Positions 10,551-20,469 are shown, counted from the stretch's first letter. The stretch is 64,000 nucleotides of DNA from Solimonas marina (GCF_012241385.1 NZ_JAAVXB010000010.1:1-64000); one strand, 5' to 3'. Notes: a model not told the origin generated them from the sequence alone. Made by a program: numbers and translations.

Positions 10551-11537
10551 TTAGGCGGCACAGCCTCGTTGCCGCTCGCGCCAGCGCAGCGGCGTCGTGC
10601 GTTCCCAGGTGCGGAACGCGCGCGTGAACGAGTTGGGTTCGACGAAGCCGAGCAACAGGGCGATCGCCACGGTGTCGAGTTCGGTATTGGCGAGCAGACG
10701 GCTCGCCGTCAGGCGCCGAACCTCCGCGAGTTGTTGCTGGAAATGGGTGCCCGATTCGTCGAGGCGGCGCTGCAGCGTGCGCCGGCTCAGATGCATCCGT
10801 CGTGCGACGGCGTCGACGCTGGGCGATCGGCCCTCGCTCAACTGACGTGCGATCGTCAGACGCAGTTCGCCCAGTAATCCGGAAAACCCGACGCCAGCCG
10901 CGAGTTGCTGCTCAAAGCGCTGCAAGACACGCGCAAACGCACCACCGTCGGCGGTGACGAATGGCACCTCGAGCGCGGCACGCTTGAACACCATCGCATC
11001 GTGCGTGGCACTGAAGACCACCGGACAGCCGAAGTGGCGTCTCAGCAGCGCTTCATCCATCGGCGCACGCGCGAGTTCTACGCGAATCGGCGCAACGGCA
11101 CCGGCCGTGCCGACTCTCGCCAGTTCCGTCAGCGACGCCATGCAGGTATCGACCAGCAAGCGCGGCACCAGGCCGGTCGCCGCCAGCCAGCGATAACAGA
11201 CCCGCACTTCATCACCGTTGGCTTCGACGTCGACGCGCTCGGGGCAGCTCAGCCGCTTGTAGCGCGACAGCGCCGCGAGGGCACCACGAAAGTCCGCCGC
11301 ATGCAGCGCCACCGTCGCGGCGACGCCGTAACCCAGCGCGACACCGCCGGCGCCGAAGCGCAGGCCAGCGTCGCGGCCGTCAAATTCCGCCTCGGCCGCG
11401 GTCCACAGACGGAAGAAATCATCCGTGTCCCAACGGCTCGACAGCGGCACGCCGGCACGCGCGCACAACTGCTCGAGCGAAACATCGAGCGCAGCAAAAG
11501 CGGCGGGCGACACCGCAAACGTGTCCGGGGCGGTCAT
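10551..11537 (-). CDS. AraC-family transcriptional regulator (AraC-type arabinose-binding-like domain variant)
   Basis: A 328-residue regulator of the OruR/ArgR-like AraC subgroup. The N-terminal ~200 residues form the ligand-sensing domain seen in this subgroup (LGYGVAATVALHAADFRGALAAL). The C-terminal ~100 residues carry the two helix-turn-helix motifs (VDAVARRMHLSRRTLQRRL, and ALLLGFVEPNSFTRAFRTW). The start is put at 11537; further upstream the frame lacks homology. It precedes the epimerase/reductase gene, its most likely target. Confidence 0.85.
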   Translation of the reverse strand: MTAPDTFAVSPAAFAALDVSLEQLCARAGVPLSSRWDTDDFFRLWTAAEAEFDGRDAGLRFGAGGVALGYGVAATVALHAADFRGALAALSRYKRLSCPERVDVEANGDEVRVCYRWLAATGLVPRLLVDTCMASLTELARVGTAGAVAPIRVELARAPMDEALLRRHFGCPVVFSATHDAMVFKRAALEVPFVTADGGAFARVLQRFEQQLAAGVGFSGLLGELRLTIARQLSEGRSPSVDAVARRMHLSRRTLQRRLDESGTHFQQQLAEVRRLTASRLLANTELDTVAIALLLGFVEPNSFTRAFRTWERTTPLRWRERQRGCAA

Positions 11538-11684
11538 GCGGCGACGATAGGGCCACAGCGCGCGTCCAACAAATCCGATCGCGCCAAATTGCGCGGCGAC
11601 GCTGTCGAGCCGCCCCGCGGGCGTCAAATCAAGCGCGGCACCGGCACCAACCAGGCCGCGCATCGTGCCGACGGCACCAACCGA

Positions 11685-12008
11685 TCAGAACAGCGAAGTC
11701 CGTCCGCTCGCAATGGACGTATGGGCCTGACGTTCGATGATGCGCAGCGCGCCTGCTTGCGCCAGCGTCTTGCCGAAATCCGCGCTGGCGAGATGGCGGT
11801 CTAGCGATGCCCGGTCGCGCCACCCCTCCGCCAGGCGGAAGACGCCGGGCTCCGCAACGTCTTCGGCAATCGTGTAGTAGAGGCAACCGTCCTTGCCAAC
11901 GGTTGCGGCAACCGAGGCCGCGGCAATCTCCCGGAACCTCACAACATCTTCTGGATGCAGCTTGTAGTGTCCTGTCAGCGCCAGAAACGCTTGGTCGTCA
12001 CTCGTCAT
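11685..12008 (-). CDS. Antibiotic biosynthesis monooxygenase (ABM/YgiN-like) domain protein
   Basis: A 107-residue dimeric alpha-beta barrel protein of the ABM family: HYKLHPEDVVRFREIAAA, then GCLYYTIAEDVAEPGVFRL and a W....SLDRHLAS...F core. Relatives are cofactor-free quinol monooxygenases or heme-degrading enzymes. It follows the SDR and SnoaL-like genes on the same strand and may act on the same small aromatic or quinone-like substrate. Confidence 0.8.
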   Translation of the reverse strand: MTSDDQAFLALTGHYKLHPEDVVRFREIAAASVAATVGKDGCLYYTIAEDVAEPGVFRLAEGWRDRASLDRHLASADFGKTLAQAGALRIIERQAHTSIASGRTSLF

Positions 12009-12117
12009 TTCAATCTCCGATGCCGGTTTCCTTGCAACCCGCTTTTTTTCAAACCGCGAGACGCGTCACGCGCGATTGCGGCGCAGCATCTCGCTCCGTC
12101 GTTGCGCTTCGGCCGTC

Positions 12118-12510
12118 TCAGGCGCCGGCGCGCAGATGGCTTGGATCGGGCGGTCCGTCGAAGAACAAGTACAGCGCGGTGATCAGGCCATCCTTCACGG
12201 TGATGACGTCGGTCCCCGCATAGGCCGGGGCCTGGCCCGGCTCGCCGGAAACCCAGCGAACCCGCCCCGCTTCACCGTGCAGCACATCCGGCTCGCCGAT
12301 CGGCGTGTAGCGAAAGCTCGGATGCATCGCCCTGATCTTGCCGGCGATATCCGATATGGCTTGCCAGCCGCGGAAGACGCCGTGCGGTTCCACGAACACC
12401 GCATCCTTCGCATAGATGCGCTCGACGGTGGCCAGACGCGCGTTGTCGTCTCCCTCGCCGAACACGCGTTGCAGGTTCTCGTCGAGCAGTGTCAAAACGT
12501 CGTAGGACAT
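12118..12510 (-). CDS. SnoaL-like / NTF2-fold protein
   Basis: A 130-residue protein of the SnoaL-like cone-fold family: an N-terminal helix pair (LLDENLQRVFGEGD), IYAKDAVFVEPHGVFRGWQAI, and the terminal strand DVITVKDGLITALYLFFD. Members are cyclases, isomerases or ligand-binding proteins; no specific activity is implied. The start at 12510 is chosen because GGAG is seven bases before it, whereas an ATG six bases upstream would be too close. It lies 25 bases after the SDR gene. Confidence 0.8.
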   Translation of the reverse strand: MSYDVLTLLDENLQRVFGEGDDNARLATVERIYAKDAVFVEPHGVFRGWQAISDIAGKIRAMHPSFRYTPIGEPDVLHGEAGRVRWVSGEPGQAPAYAGTDVITVKDGLITALYLFFDGPPDPSHLRAGA

Positions 12511-12535
12511 ATTCATTCTCCATTCGGCCGATTCA

Positions 12536-13288
12536 TCAGATCTGGACCATGCCACCGTCAACGAACAGCTCGATGCCGTTCACGAAACTGGCATCGTCCG
12601 AAGCCAGGAACAGAACCGCCTTGGCGATTTCCTCGGGCTGGCCGATGCGGCCTGCCGGAATCAGCCCCGCCATGTGACGCTTCGCGTCCTCGGCCTGAGC
12701 GCCGCTACCGAAAAGCTCGTTGACACCGGCCGTATCGGTCAGCCCGGGGCTGATGGCGTTGACCCGGATGTGGCGATCCTTCAGATCAAGAATCCAGTTG
12801 CGCGCAAAATTCCGCACCGCGGCCTTGGTTGCCGAATACACGCTGAAAGCCGGCGTCCCGGAAATACTCGTCGTCGACGACGTCAGCACGACGGCCGCAC
12901 CGTCACGCAACAGCGGCAAGGCCTTCTGCACCGTAAACAGCGTGCCTTTGACGTTGGTATCGAACGTCTGCTGGTAGTGCGCTTCGGTGATGGCGCCAAG
13001 CGGAGCAAATTCACCGCCGCCGGCGTTGGCGAAAACGACATCGATCTGCGAGTGCTGCTGCTGGACGGCGTCGTAGAGACGGTCGATGTCCGCAAGAACA
13101 CTCATGTCAGCCTGGACACCCGTGACTTTGCCGCCGATCGTCTTGACGGCCGCATCCAGCGCCTCCTTGCGGCGGCCGGTGATGAAGACCGAAGCCCCGT
13201 TTTCCGAAAAAGCCTTCGCGGTGGCCAGGCCGATACCGCTGGTCCCGCCGGTCACGATCACCACCTTGTTCTCAAATTTGCGCGTCAT
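12536..13288 (-). CDS. SDR-family NAD(P)-dependent oxidoreductase
   Basis: A 250-residue classical short-chain dehydrogenase. The cofactor loop VTGGTSGIG (11-19), NAG (ANAGGG) and the YSATKAA catalytic Tyr/Lys are all present. A threonine-serine run (TSSTTS) replaces the usual lone catalytic serine region but still supplies serine. The substrate is unknown. AGGAG precedes the start at 13288; the longer frame runs into the divergent promoter. Probably regulated by the adjacent LysR protein. Confidence 0.9.
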   Translation of the reverse strand: MTRKFENKVVIVTGGTSGIGLATAKAFSENGASVFITGRRKEALDAAVKTIGGKVTGVQADMSVLADIDRLYDAVQQQHSQIDVVFANAGGGEFAPLGAITEAHYQQTFDTNVKGTLFTVQKALPLLRDGAAVVLTSSTTSISGTPAFSVYSATKAAVRNFARNWILDLKDRHIRVNAISPGLTDTAGVNELFGSGAQAEDAKRHMAGLIPAGRIGQPEEIAKAVLFLASDDASFVNGIELFVDGGMVQI

Positions 13289-13339
13289 GGTCTTGCTCCT
13301 GAGTTCCGGCTCGTTTGCCGTGGGAAAGATCATGAAAGT

Positions 13340-13384
13340 GGAACGATGAAGCAAATAGTCAGCAAATATGCTACTCATCGTTCC
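13340..13384. promoter_or_regulatory. Inverted-repeat operator between the LysR and SDR genes
   Basis: GGAACGATGA (13340-13349) and TCATCGTTCC (13375-13384) are perfect 10-bp inverted repeats 25 bases apart, filling the 111-base divergent promoter region. The core holds AGCAAATA repeats and is AT-rich against its surroundings. Two dyad-spaced half-sites fit LysR tetramers that bend the DNA and regulate both directions. Confidence 0.65.
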
Positions 13385-13399
13385 ATATGGAGAACGATG

Positions 13400-14299
13400 A
13401 TGAAGACAGACCTGAACGATTTCATCTATTTCGCGGAAGTCGTCACCCACGGCGGGTTCGCGGCCGCCGGCCGGGCACTACGCGAACCGAAATCGAAATT
13501 GAGCCGCCGCGTCGCAGGGCTGGAAGCCCGCCTTGGCGTGCGCTTGCTCGAGCGCTCAAGCCGCCGCTTCCGCGTTACCGATGTCGGGCAGTCGTTCTAC
13601 GAGCGATGCAAGGCCATGCTCACGGAAGCCGAGCGCGCCGAAGCGCTGGTGGCCGAAGCGCGATCGGAACCGCACGGCCTGATCCGCATGAGCTGCCCCA
13701 CCGGGCTGGTCGAGCCGATTTCGGCACTCGTCACCGAATTCCTGGCCCGATATCCCAAGGTGCGGCTGCAACTGGTCGCGCTCGACCGGCCGGTCAATCT
13801 GATCGATGAAAGGATCGACGTCGCGCTGCGTGTACGCACATCGCTCGACAGCGACGCTTCGCTGACGATGCGCTCCCTGGGAAACTCGATCCGCATCCTG
13901 GTTGCAAGCCCCCAGATCGCCAGCCGCATCGGCAGCGTCGAAGCGCTCGCAAACGAATCAACGCTTTCGACCTCGGACGACCAGTCCGAGGTGAAATGGC
14001 TGTTGGAGACCGACGACGGTCGAACGCACGCGCTTCAACACGAACCCAGAATCGGCTGCACCGACTTCGCCGCGGTCCGCGCCGCCGCGATCGGCGGATT
14101 GGGCGTCGCACTGCTGCCGGACCACAGTTGCCGGCAAGCGCTGGAGAGCGGCAGCCTGGTTCGCGTGCTGCCGGCCTGGCGTGGGCAGAAAGGCTTGGTC
14201 CACCTCGTCTTCACCACCCGGCGCGGCCTTCCGCCGGCGGTGCGCAAACTCATCGACAGCCTCGCCGCAAGCTTCCCGAAAGACGCGCTGGCACGCTGA
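13400..14299 (+). CDS. LysR-family transcriptional regulator
   Basis: A 299-residue LysR protein: an N-terminal winged helix (DLNDFIYFAEVVTHGGFAAA, then KLSRRVAGLEARLGVRLLER) and a two-lobed effector domain ending in a GGLGVALLP motif. It resembles the DhaR/AaeR-type group that controls a divergent oxidoreductase. The GGAG at 13389-13392 favours the second of two adjacent ATG codons (13400). It is divergent from the SDR gene and shares its operator. Confidence 0.9.
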   Translation: MKTDLNDFIYFAEVVTHGGFAAAGRALREPKSKLSRRVAGLEARLGVRLLERSSRRFRVTDVGQSFYERCKAMLTEAERAEALVAEARSEPHGLIRMSCPTGLVEPISALVTEFLARYPKVRLQLVALDRPVNLIDERIDVALRVRTSLDSDASLTMRSLGNSIRILVASPQIASRIGSVEALANESTLSTSDDQSEVKWLLETDDGRTHALQHEPRIGCTDFAAVRAAAIGGLGVALLPDHSCRQALESGSLVRVLPAWRGQKGLVHLVFTTRRGLPPAVRKLIDSLAASFPKDALAR

Positions 14300-14361
14300 G
14301 TCCGCCGTCTGATCGAAGCTCGCGAGTCTGCGGCCACCGTCAGCTTCGGGCATGCCCGAAG

Positions 14362-14550
14362 CTACGCCGCCGAGATCCTCATTGCCGAGTCTTCCCGCAT
14401 TCCGGCGTACTTGTCGCTGATGTACTTGATGAACAGCAGCACCAGCACGTAGTCCTTGTACTGGCTGGCGTCCATGCCGCCGCGCAGGGCGTCGCAGCTC
14501 TGCCAGAGCGAGGAATAGAGTTCCGATTTCTTGAGGGCCGTGGATACGTT
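14362..14550 (-). pseudogene. Truncated N-terminus of type I restriction-modification methyltransferase HsdM
   Basis: The 62 codons after the AbiEii stop, in the same frame, read [20 protein letters not shown] and then [26 protein letters not shown]. This is the highly conserved N-terminal helical region of HsdM. Homology ends after KYAG at a stop (TAG, 14362-14364), so the catalytic domain (NPPY motif) is gone. No normal start codon is visible: the codon before STALKK is GTA, and there is no hsdS or hsdR nearby. In intact loci AbiE-type genes commonly sit beside hsdM, so this is a deletion scar of a restriction locus. Confidence 0.8.
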
Positions 14551-15417
14551 TCAGGGCAGCAGAAGCGGGTGCTTCTGGGTGCGCAATTGGTGAATGGCTT
14601 CGGCGCTGGACTTCCAGGCGTCACCCTTGATGCGACCGATCAGTTCTGTCCAGACGCGGTTGAACGCGTCGATGGCATGCGCGTCAGTGAACGCTATGCC
14701 TGCCGGCAGTAGCGGCGCGATGTCTTCGGTCAGGCTGCGCGTGAGCTTCTGCAGCATGCGCTGCTCGGCCATCGCACGCGTGATGGGTTTGCCTTCGAGC
14801 GCCAGGTAGTGCTCGAAGCATGCGATGAGCTTCTGCGGATCGAGCGTAAGTTGCGCAAGACCGTGGTGCAGATCGAACAGGTCGCGGTTCTTGCGCCGTT
14901 GCAACAAGGCTCTGAGCTTGGTGCCGAACAACTCTTCGGGCTCGAAGGACTGGATGTCAGCCTCGCCGCTGTACCAGCCGTTCTCCATGGCAAATGGATA
15001 AGCCCTGACGCCAAACAGGCTGTCGTGCTCGCGGGTATTGATCTCCACTTTGAGCTTCAGGACGGCCTGCTCATCTGTTTCGGGGTTGAAGCGGAAGATC
15101 AGGTGCATGGAATGTCCAGCCTGCTCCCGTTGGCACTTGCCCAGCCAGGACAGTGCGTCGCTGATCGCGTCCACCGTGGTGCCGATGGGCTCGGAGCGCG
15201 TTTGCACGAGGTCGATGTCTTCCGAATAGCGCAGCGGCTGCTTGAACAGCAGCTTGTGCATGGCGGTACCGCCACGAAAGGCGAGCGTGCCTTGCAGCGC
15301 GGGCGCAGAAAACAGGTCGCACAAGGCGCGGCAGATGATCAGGTCCTGCTCCACTTGGCGCAGATCCGGCCACGGCGCATGGGCGCGCCATGCCTGGATG
15401 TAGGCCAACGGGATCAT
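14551..15417 (-). CDS. AbiEii-family nucleotidyltransferase toxin
   Basis: A 288-residue type IV toxin of the AbiEii/AbiGii nucleotidyltransferase family. The nucleotide-binding GGTAMHK (49-55), the metal-binding SEDIDL (65-70), KVEIN (123-127) and the GTKLRALLQRRKNRDLFDL block are all present, so the enzyme looks active. Relatives in this superfamily modify tRNA acceptor ends with nucleotides, stopping growth during phage infection. Its ATG overlaps the antitoxin stop (ATGA, 15414-15417), so the two are translationally coupled. The gene is followed immediately by a truncated hsdM. Confidence 0.88.
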   Translation of the reverse strand: MIPLAYIQAWRAHAPWPDLRQVEQDLIICRALCDLFSAPALQGTLAFRGGTAMHKLLFKQPLRYSEDIDLVQTRSEPIGTTVDAISDALSWLGKCQREQAGHSMHLIFRFNPETDEQAVLKLKVEINTREHDSLFGVRAYPFAMENGWYSGEADIQSFEPEELFGTKLRALLQRRKNRDLFDLHHGLAQLTLDPQKLIACFEHYLALEGKPITRAMAEQRMLQKLTRSLTEDIAPLLPAGIAFTDAHAIDAFNRVWTELIGRIKGDAWKSSAEAIHQLRTQKHPLLLP

Positions 15418-16232
15418 GTGTCGAACTCCACGGTGTCGTTGATAAGGAGCTTCCAACGGGCGATCTTTTCGGCCTCTTCCGCCAGCGCGGGGATGAGCAA
15501 CTTGACCGCAGGGTCCAATGGCACAAAAGTCTTGGCCTTGCTGGCTTGTGCAGCAAGTGCATTCGCTGCTTCGGTGTGCCCCGCCAGCTCCAGCAGATAA
15601 CCCAGCCGGCGAACGACCGAACCCTCGTAAACCAAGGCGGCCCTGGCGAGGCAGCTTGGGTCGACTTTTCCACCGATGTCCTTCGTCACTTGCGCGACGC
15701 CGTTGAGGCCTCCCGCATCGTGGAGATAGCGCGTGCAGTCAAGCAAAGTCAACTCGACGCCGGCCACCTGCGCATAACCGGCAGGCGTTTTCAAACGATC
15801 CAGGAATTCGGGCTGGTTTGCAGCAGAGAAGACCCGATTGGTTTGAAACAGGAACTCCAGGCGATGGCGCCCAACGTTCAGGTCACGCAACTGCCTGGGC
15901 ACCACGACCTGGAACACCATGGCAGCCTGATGCGACGCGCCATGCCAAGCTGCAGCCCGAAAAAGCGACACTCGATAGTCCAAGCCTTGGTGCTGCAACA
16001 GCGGCCCAATCCATTGAGCCGGGTCCGGAGCACCGGCGGACCGATCTTCCGGCCGCAGGATCAGATAAAAGCCTCGGCGCGGATGCGCCAGCTTGTTCTT
16101 TTTGATGAGTCGCAGCGCCGCAGCTGCCAGCGCGGCCTCGGACAAACCCAACACGCCTCTGGCTTCTTCACTAGTGAAGAAGCCGACACCATCAGCCAGT
16201 TTTTGTTCGGCAAAGGATTCGAGCGGGCGCAT
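15414..16232 (-). CDS. AbiEi-family antitoxin
   Basis: A 272-residue protein whose N-terminal winged helix (FAEQKLADGVGFFTSEEARG, then RRGFYLI near residue 55) is typical of AbiEi antitoxins, which repress their own operon and counter AbiEii. The C-terminal part (VELTLLDCTRYLHDAGGLN, SCLARAALVYEGSVVRRLGYLLELAG) matches the AbiEi effector domain. It is the first gene of the pair, as usual, and overlaps the toxin by four bases. Confidence 0.85.
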   Translation of the reverse strand: MRPLESFAEQKLADGVGFFTSEEARGVLGLSEAALAAAALRLIKKNKLAHPRRGFYLILRPEDRSAGAPDPAQWIGPLLQHQGLDYRVSLFRAAAWHGASHQAAMVFQVVVPRQLRDLNVGRHRLEFLFQTNRVFSAANQPEFLDRLKTPAGYAQVAGVELTLLDCTRYLHDAGGLNGVAQVTKDIGGKVDPSCLARAALVYEGSVVRRLGYLLELAGHTEAANALAAQASKAKTFVPLDPAVKLLIPALAEEAEKIARWKLLINDTVEFDT

Positions 16233-16252
16233 GCCGCATCATACGCAAAATC

Positions 16253-16270
16253 AAACGATAAACGTCGTTT
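16253..16270. promoter_or_regulatory. Candidate AbiEi operator
   Basis: AAACGA-TAAACG-TCGTTT is a perfect 6-bp inverted repeat with a 6-base centre, 21 bases before the antitoxin start in unusually AT-rich DNA. AbiEi antitoxins are known to bind inverted repeats in their promoter. Binding here is inferred. Confidence 0.5.
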
Positions 16271-16287
16271 TCTTCATACGCTCAGGG

Positions 16288-17859
16288 CTACTCCCACTCG
16301 ATTGTCGCGGGCGGCTTGCCGCTGATGTCGTAGACGACGCGTGACACGCCGCTGATCTCGTTGACGATGCGGCGCGAGCAGGTGTCGAGCAGCTCGTACG
16401 GCAGGTGCGCCCAGTGCGCGGTCATGAAGTCGATGGTCTCGACGGCGCGCAGGGCGATGACCGGTTCGTAGCGGCGGCCGTCGCCGGTGACGCCGACGCT
16501 CTTGACCGGCAGGAACACGGCGAAGGCCTGGCTCGTCTTGTCGTACCAGCCGGAGCGGCGCAGTTCTTCGATGAAGATGTGATCGGCCAAGCGCAGGGTG
16601 TCGGCGGCGGCCTTGCTCACTTCACCGAGGATGCGCACGCCCAGGCCCGGGCCGGGGAACGGATGGCGGTAGACCATTTCCGCCGGCAGGCCGAGTTCGA
16701 CGCCGATCTTGCGCACCTCGTCCTTGAACAGTTCGCGCAGCGGTTCGACGAGCTTGAGCTTCATATGCGCCGGCAGGCCGCCGACGTTGTGATGGCTCTT
16801 GATGACGTGTGCCTTGCCGGTCTTGCTGCCGGCCGACTCGATGACGTCCGGATAGATCGTGCCCTGTGCGAGGAATTGCACGTTGTCGATCTTCGAGGAT
16901 TCTTCGTCGAAGACGTCGACGAACAACTTGCCGATGATCTTGCGCTTGGCTTCCGGATCGTCGACGCCCTTGAGCGCGGACAGGAAGCGTTCCTCGGCGT
17001 TGACGCGAATCACGCGCACGCCGAGGTGGTCGGCGAAGATCTTCATGACCTGGTCGCCTTCCTGGTGGCGCAGCAGGCCGTGGTCGACGAACACGCAGGT
17101 CAGCTGCGAGCCGATCGCCTTGTGCAGCAGCGCCGCGACCACCGACGAGTCAACGCCGCCGGACAGCCCGAGCAGCACATGACCGTCGCCGACCTGCTCG
17201 CGCACGCGCGCGATCGCGTCCTCGATGATGCTGTCCGGCTTCCACGCGTCGCCGCAGCCGCAGATGTCGTGCACGAAGCGCGAGTAGATGCGCTTGCCCT
17301 GCTTGGTGTGCGTGACCTCGGCGTGAAACTGCAGGCCGTAGTAGCCGCGCGCCTCGTCGGCCATGCCAGCCAGCGGCAGATCCGGCGTCGAGGCGATGCA
17401 CTTGAACCCTTCCGGCAGCGCGACGACGCGGTCGCCGTGGCTCATCCACACGTCGAGCAGGCCGTGGCCGTCGTCGTTGACGCGGTCTTCGATGTCGCGC
17501 AGCAGCTTGGAGTGGCCGCGCGCGCGAATCTCGGCGTAACCGAATTCCTTCTGGTCGTGCGGCTCGACGGCGCCACCGAAATGGTGCGCCATCACCTGCA
17601 TGCCGTAGCAGATGCCGAGCACCGGCACGCCGAGCTCCCAGACCGTGCCGGGCACGCGCGGCGAGCCGGCCGCGGCGACCGACTCGGGGCTGCCGGAGAG
17701 AATCACGCCCTTGGGCGCGAATTCGCGAATGGCGTCATCGGTCATGTCCCACGGATGCAATTCACAGTAAACACCGAGTTCACGGACACGACGGGCGATC
17801 AGCTGCGTCAACTGCGAGCCGAAATCGAGAATGAGGATGCGATCGGAGTGGATGTTCAT
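16288..17859 (-). CDS. guaA: GMP synthase (glutamine-hydrolysing)
   Basis: A 523-residue enzyme that amidates XMP to GMP using glutamine and ATP. The N-terminal glutaminase has the nucleophile C84 in GICYGMQ and the later His-Ala-Glu (FHAEVTHT). The ATP pyrophosphatase loop LSGGVDSS follows, and the C-terminal dimerisation domain ends in the conserved PPATIEWE. The start at 17859 ([16 protein letters not shown]) matches the family; the upstream extension does not. It normally follows guaB directly, but here a divergent TonB-receptor gene separates them by about 2.6 kb. Confidence 0.97.
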   Translation of the reverse strand: MNIHSDRILILDFGSQLTQLIARRVRELGVYCELHPWDMTDDAIREFAPKGVILSGSPESVAAAGSPRVPGTVWELGVPVLGICYGMQVMAHHFGGAVEPHDQKEFGYAEIRARGHSKLLRDIEDRVNDDGHGLLDVWMSHGDRVVALPEGFKCIASTPDLPLAGMADEARGYYGLQFHAEVTHTKQGKRIYSRFVHDICGCGDAWKPDSIIEDAIARVREQVGDGHVLLGLSGGVDSSVVAALLHKAIGSQLTCVFVDHGLLRHQEGDQVMKIFADHLGVRVIRVNAEERFLSALKGVDDPEAKRKIIGKLFVDVFDEESSKIDNVQFLAQGTIYPDVIESAGSKTGKAHVIKSHHNVGGLPAHMKLKLVEPLRELFKDEVRKIGVELGLPAEMVYRHPFPGPGLGVRILGEVSKAAADTLRLADHIFIEELRRSGWYDKTSQAFAVFLPVKSVGVTGDGRRYEPVIALRAVETIDFMTAHWAHLPYELLDTCSRRIVNEISGVSRVVYDISGKPPATIEWE

Positions 17860-17972
17860 GGGTGTTCCGCTGAATGGGGCTATTTTACCGTGCGTCACTG
17901 CGACCGTTGGCGCATTCCATGCGTCAACCGCCAGATTCGTCTGCCATAAGCCAACGGGGGCTGGCTGAAACG

Positions 17973-20393
17973 ATGATCAAGAAACCGATTCACTGGGCCC
18001 GGCTGTCGCCGGTCGCCGCTGGTGCGATGCTGTTCGCGGCCGGCTCCGCGCCGCTCTACGCGCAGGACGCCGCGCCGGCCGCTGACGGCGAGCTGTCGAC
18101 GATACCGGTGCCGCAGGAGGCGCCGGCCACGCCGGCCACCGAAGCGCCCACCGACAACGGTCTGGCCGAGGTCGTCGTCACCGCGCAGAAGAAGAAGCAG
18201 AACCTGCAGAACGTGCCGCTGTCGGTCGGCGTCATCAGTGCCGACACGCTGGCCGAGTCGGCGAGCTTCGACGCCGGCTCGATCGAGGATTTCGTGGCCA
18301 ACGTGCAGATCGACGTCGACCCGCAGGCGCCGGTGATCGGCATCCGCGGCTTTTCGACGGAAACCGACAATGTCGGCTTCGAGCCGTCGGTGGGCATCGT
18401 CATCGACGATCTGGCGATCGGCCGCCCCGAGTTCGTGCCGGACGGCATGTTCGACATCGACCGCGTCGAAGTGCTGCGCGGCTCGCAGGGCACGCTGTTC
18501 GGCAAGAACACCATCGCCGGCGTCATCAACTTCGTGACCACCGAGCCGAAGGACGATTTCTCCGGCAATGTCATGCTGACCGGCGCCGATCCGCTGCAGC
18601 GCCGCGCCGAAGCCGCGGTCAACGTGCCGATCATCGACGGCCTGCTCGCCGGCCGCGTCTCCGGTGTCTACTGGAAGAAGCTCGGCGACGTCGAGAACTC
18701 GACGCTGGGCCGTAAGGAAAACAGCTTCTCGCAGCGCGCCGGCCGCGCCAAGCTGCTGTTCACGCCGGGCGACAAATGGCGCATCAGCCTGTCCGGCCAG
18801 TTGTCCGATACCAGCGTCGACTATCCGAACTGGCAGCTCTACGACGCGTCGCCGAACGCGCTGGCCTACGCGCAGGAATACGACCCCAGTACCGAGGACA
18901 ACGGCACCGACTCGCACACCACCGAGAACACGCCGGGCTACGTTGACCGCCATTCGCATCTGCTGCGCGGCCTGGTGTCGTACGACGCCGGCGACTTCTG
19001 GGGCCTGCGCGACGTCAACTACACGACCATCGTCGGCCACGCCGGATTCTCGATCCGCTCGTACTTCGACATCGACACCAGCGCCGCCGACATCGTCAAC
19101 ACGCGCTTCAACGTCGACTACCAGCAGAACTCCGTCGAGTTTCGCCCCAACGGCCGTGCCGATTCGCTGTTCGGCCTCGGCGGCGACGTTGATTGGACGC
19201 TGGGCCTGTTCGCGTTCGCGTCCGATCTCGACAGCCATCTCGACACCCTGGCCGGCTCCGACCTGATCGACTTCGCACTGAGCAGCGCCGGCCTCGACGC
19301 ACTGGGCATTCCGTCCGGCACGCTCGGCCCCATCCTCGATCTGCTGCCGCACCTCTCGGTGCCGATCGACGACGAGCTGCTGCGCGGCTTCGCGCAGACC
19401 TCGCGCAGCTATGCGGTGTTCGGGCAGATGACCTGGAAGCTGACCGACAAGCTGTCGACGATCGCCGGCTTTCGCTTCGGCTGGGAAAAGAAGGAAGCGG
19501 ACTTCGACACCGAGAGCGTCGGCCCCGGCCTGGTCGCCCTCGTGGTCGGCGCCGATACCTTCCAGGCGCATCGCAAGCGCAACGAGCAGGACATCTCGCC
19601 CAAGGGCGGTCTGCAGTACCAGTGGACACCGGACGTGATGACCTTTGCCACCTACACGCGTGGCTTCAAGGGCGGCGGCTTCAACGCCACGGCGGACACC
19701 GCCGACAACCTGACGTTCTCGCCGGAAAAGGCGGCGAGCTGGGAGCTCGGCATCAAGAGCCGTCTGTTCCACAACTCGATGACCTTCAACGCCACGCTGT
19801 ACCGCACCGACGTCGACAATCTGCAGACCGTCGACAATCAGGGCACCAGCTTCACGATCGGCAACGCCGCCAAGGCGCGCCTGCAAGGCATCGAAGTCGA
19901 ATCGCAGTGGCGCGCGCCGTGGCGCTGGCTGTCCGTCGTCACCTCGCTGGCCTACGGCAGCGCCGAGTACCAGAAATACACCAACGCGCCGGCGGCGCAG
20001 GAAGACGGCGACGCCGAAACCCAGGACCTGAGCGGCCGCACACTGGCGCATGCGCCGAAGTTCAGCGGCACGCTGTCGCCGATCGTCACCACGCCGCTGC
20101 CGTTCACCTCGTCGATGATGCTCAAGCTCGCCGCCGATCTCAGCTACCGCAGCGGCCAGTACTCGTCGGTCGACCTTGACTCGCACAGTCATCAGGATGG
20201 CTACCTGCTGGTCGGCGGACGCATCGTCGTGCTGCCGGAAAGCGATCGCTGGGCCGTCATCTTCAGCGGCACCAACCTGACCAACAAGCATGCGCTGGAT
20301 CTGGTCTTCGACCACGCGGTCTTCCACGACAGCTACGTGGCTCAGCAAATCCCGCTGCGCAGCCTGGCGATCTCCGCGCAGTACAACTGGTAG
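17973..20393 (+). CDS. TonB-dependent outer-membrane receptor
   Basis: An 806-residue receptor: signal peptide (to about residue 31, ending LYAQDAAP), a proline/alanine-rich linker, a TonB box ([11 protein letters not shown]), a plug domain ([16 protein letters not shown] ... [20 protein letters not shown]) and a 22-strand barrel ending in the aromatic residue QYNW. It resembles the broad group of hypothetical TonB receptors found in carbohydrate- or lipid-using gammaproteobacteria; the ligand is unknown. The start at 17973 precedes the signal peptide. It is convergent with guaB across a terminator and divergent from guaA. No transporter or regulator gene accompanies it. Confidence 0.92.
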   Translation: MIKKPIHWARLSPVAAGAMLFAAGSAPLYAQDAAPAADGELSTIPVPQEAPATPATEAPTDNGLAEVVVTAQKKKQNLQNVPLSVGVISADTLAESASFDAGSIEDFVANVQIDVDPQAPVIGIRGFSTETDNVGFEPSVGIVIDDLAIGRPEFVPDGMFDIDRVEVLRGSQGTLFGKNTIAGVINFVTTEPKDDFSGNVMLTGADPLQRRAEAAVNVPIIDGLLAGRVSGVYWKKLGDVENSTLGRKENSFSQRAGRAKLLFTPGDKWRISLSGQLSDTSVDYPNWQLYDASPNALAYAQEYDPSTEDNGTDSHTTENTPGYVDRHSHLLRGLVSYDAGDFWGLRDVNYTTIVGHAGFSIRSYFDIDTSAADIVNTRFNVDYQQNSVEFRPNGRADSLFGLGGDVDWTLGLFAFASDLDSHLDTLAGSDLIDFALSSAGLDALGIPSGTLGPILDLLPHLSVPIDDELLRGFAQTSRSYAVFGQMTWKLTDKLSTIAGFRFGWEKKEADFDTESVGPGLVALVVGADTFQAHRKRNEQDISPKGGLQYQWTPDVMTFATYTRGFKGGGFNATADTADNLTFSPEKAASWELGIKSRLFHNSMTFNATLYRTDVDNLQTVDNQGTSFTIGNAAKARLQGIEVESQWRAPWRWLSVVTSLAYGSAEYQKYTNAPAAQEDGDAETQDLSGRTLAHAPKFSGTLSPIVTTPLPFTSSMMLKLAADLSYRSGQYSSVDLDSHSHQDGYLLVGGRIVVLPESDRWAVIFSGTNLTNKHALDLVFDHAVFHDSYVAQQIPLRSLAISAQYNW

Positions 20394-20417
20394 CGCTTCA
20401 TTCTTCGCCGCAAACGC

Positions 20418-20447
20418 AGAAGGGCGCCGCAAGGCGCCCTTCTGTTT
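20418..20447 (+). terminator. Terminator between the TonB receptor and guaB
   Basis: A perfect 11-bp stem (20418-20428 and 20433-20443) with a GCAA tetraloop is followed by GTTTA. It serves the plus-strand receptor and may weakly serve guaB on the minus strand. Confidence 0.75.
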
Positions 20448-20469
20448 ACGCGTACCGCGTGGAGGGTGA

